Source: Streptomyces capitiformicae
GTDB lineage: Bacteria > Actinomycetota > Actinomycetes > Streptomycetales > Streptomycetaceae
Direction: 5' to 3'
Assembly (NCBI RefSeq): GCF_002214185.1
Contig: NZ_CP022161.1
Span: forward strand, 4,773,767 to 4,837,766
DNA length: 64,000 nucleotides
Position numbers and translations under genes: made by a program. The notes under the pieces were generated by a model. It worked only from the letters and a program-made list of their open reading frames with translations. It did no database searches and was not told where the DNA came from. The stretch's first letter is position 1; every line of letters starts with the position of its first letter. Positions 63,059-64,000 of this stretch are shown here, one piece after another.

Positions 63059-63547
63059 ATGCCGGTTCCGTACACACGTCTCGCGACCCCGGACGACGAG
63101 GAGACCCTCGGTCGACTCGACCGCGTCACCTGGTCCACGCTGCATTCCGTCCAGGAACGCCCCCGACAGCCGTACGCCCCCTTCTTCAACGAGCGTTACG
63201 GCCCCGAGGACCACCTCGTCGCCGAACTCGCCGGCATCGTGGTCGGCTTCATCCGGCTCGGTCTGCCGTCACCCCTCGCCTGCCACGCGCACGTCCGCCA
63301 GATCCAGGGGCTCGTCGTCGCCGACGAGGCGCGCGGGGCCGGGGTCGGACGCGCCCTGGTGCGGGCCGCGCAGGACGAGGCCCGGCGCAGGGGAGCCCGT
63401 CGGCTCACCCTGCGGGTCCTCGGGCACAACACCCCGGCCAGGAAGCTCTACGAGTCCGAGGGGTTCGTGGTGGAGGGGATCCTGCCGGAGGAGTTCCTGC
63501 TGGACGGGACGTACGTGGACGACGTAATGATGGGCCGCCGACTCTGA
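63059..63547 (+). CDS. GNAT family N-acetyltransferase
   Basis: A 162-residue acetyltransferase. The acetyl-CoA motif is IQGLVVADEARGAGVGRALV, and motif B is RKLYESEGFVVEG. Could acetylate a small molecule or protein terminus; substrate not evident. ATG at 63059, divergent from the TIGR01777 gene. Confidence 0.85.
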   Translation: MPVPYTRLATPDDEETLGRLDRVTWSTLHSVQERPRQPYAPFFNERYGPEDHLVAELAGIVVGFIRLGLPSPLACHAHVRQIQGLVVADEARGAGVGRALVRAAQDEARRRGARRLTLRVLGHNTPARKLYESEGFVVEGILPEEFLLDGTYVDDVMMGRRL

Positions 63548-63555
63548 CCGACCCA

Positions 63556-63616
63556 CCCCCTCACGACGTCACCCCCTCACGACGTCACCCCCTCACGACG
63601 TCACCCCCTCACGACG
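63556..63616. repeat. 16-bp tandem repeat, four copies
   Basis: The unit CCCCCTCACGACGTCA is repeated four times between the acetyltransferase and the convergent protease gene. The embedded palindrome GACGTC recurs with it. Confidence 0.85.
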
Positions 63617-64000
63617 TCACGAGGTCGTGAGCTCCCCCGTGTCCACCGCCGCCGTCGAGGTCGCCGCCCGCCGCGCCTCGGCGGCGACCTCCTCCACGGT
63701 CAGGACGTAACCCGTCTCGGCGTCCGAGGTGGAGCGGGCGAAGACGACGCCGTAGACCTGGCCCTGGGTGGTGAGGAGGGGGCCGCCGGAGTTGCCGGGG
63801 CGGACGGTGGAGCGGATCGAGTAGATGTCGCGGGTGACCTGGTCGGTGTTGTAGATGTTGCGGCCGGTCGCGTCGATACGGCTGGCGACGGTGGCCGCCT
63901 GGAGGTCGAGGCCGCCGTCCTCCGGGTAGCCGGCGACGACCGCCGCGTCGCCGCGCGAGGCGCTGTCGTCGAAGCGCAGGAGGGGCGCGCGCAGACCCGG
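63617..64000 (-). CDS. MarP-family trypsin-like serine protease (partial, 5' end outside window)
   Basis: The last 127 residues of a membrane-linked trypsin-like protease. GDAAVVAGYPEDGG, then TRDIYSIRSTVRPGNSGGPL with the catalytic Ser in GNSGG, then VYGVVFARSTSDAETGYVL. This pattern fits MarP, which in mycobacteria protects against acid and oxidative stress; membrane helices would lie in the missing N-terminal part. Stop at 63617-63619. Confidence 0.8.
   Translation of the reverse strand, partial: PGLRAPLLRFDDSASRGDAAVVAGYPEDGGLDLQAATVASRIDATGRNIYNTDQVTRDIYSIRSTVRPGNSGGPLLTTQGQVYGVVFARSTSDAETGYVLTVEEVAAEARRAATSTAAVDTGELTTS

Overview
The window is high-GC DNA with GTG starts, weakly spaced purine-rich ribosome sites and typical Streptomyces gene families (GlnII and GlnA with GlnR boxes, LipA/LipB, DUF4191, an RDD protein, a MarP-type protease, abundant secreted proteins). 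It is best read as a Streptomyces chromosome segment. I saw no rRNA, tRNA or CRISPR array.

Layout. 1-18.2 kb is ordinary chromosome: a GH89 alpha-N-acetylglucosaminidase (cut by the window start), secreted and lipoproteins, an SDR protein, a frameshifted winged-helix regulator, glnII with its GlnR box, a MarR regulator divergent from an alpha/beta hydrolase, an ArsC-family protein, and an unusual hydrolase-kinase fusion. 18.2-21.8 kb is a graveyard: TetR and hydrolase remnants, pieces of IS3 and IS30 transposases, a truncated HAD phosphatase and a truncated sugar epimerase. 22.0-24.3 kb carries aroA and rsgA. This aroA appears to lack about 15 residues that the family normally has.

24.8-48.2 kb is the most interesting part. 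It is a set of divergent operons that together look like an uncharacterised aminoglycoside (pseudodisaccharide) pathway. The rightward operon encodes two ABC exporter subunits, a DegT aminotransferase of the scyllo-inosose/2-deoxy-scyllo-inosose type, a NeoM/BtrM-like glycosyltransferase, a PIG-L deacetylase and a GMC oxidase like the paromamine 6'-oxidases. The leftward operon encodes an APH-fold kinase, two class III (glutamate-semialdehyde-like) aminotransferases, a methyltransferase and two large GH3 glycosidases. The two start regions are studded with a 14-bp LacI-type palindrome. To the right are three RNA-modification-related genes: a DUF371/RsmI-like fusion, a SPOUT methyltransferase, and a KamB/NpmA-family 16S rRNA A1408 methyltransferase. 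The last is the classic self-resistance gene of producers of 6'-amino aminoglycosides. No 2-deoxy-scyllo-inosose synthase is present, so the aminocyclitol is probably not 2-deoxystreptamine unless that gene lies elsewhere.

46.8-50.1 kb contains further transposase wrecks and ends inside a truncated pspAB gene, which marks the right edge of the island. From 50.1 kb ordinary chromosome resumes: htpX, a HEAT-repeat protein, glnA with a four-part GlnR box, an RDD protein, DUF4191, lipA, lipB, a TPR-type regulator, an FAD oxidoreductase, a TIGR01777 SDR, a GNAT acetyltransferase and a MarP-like serine protease cut by the window end.

Functions are assigned from motifs and remembered family sequences; no database search was run.
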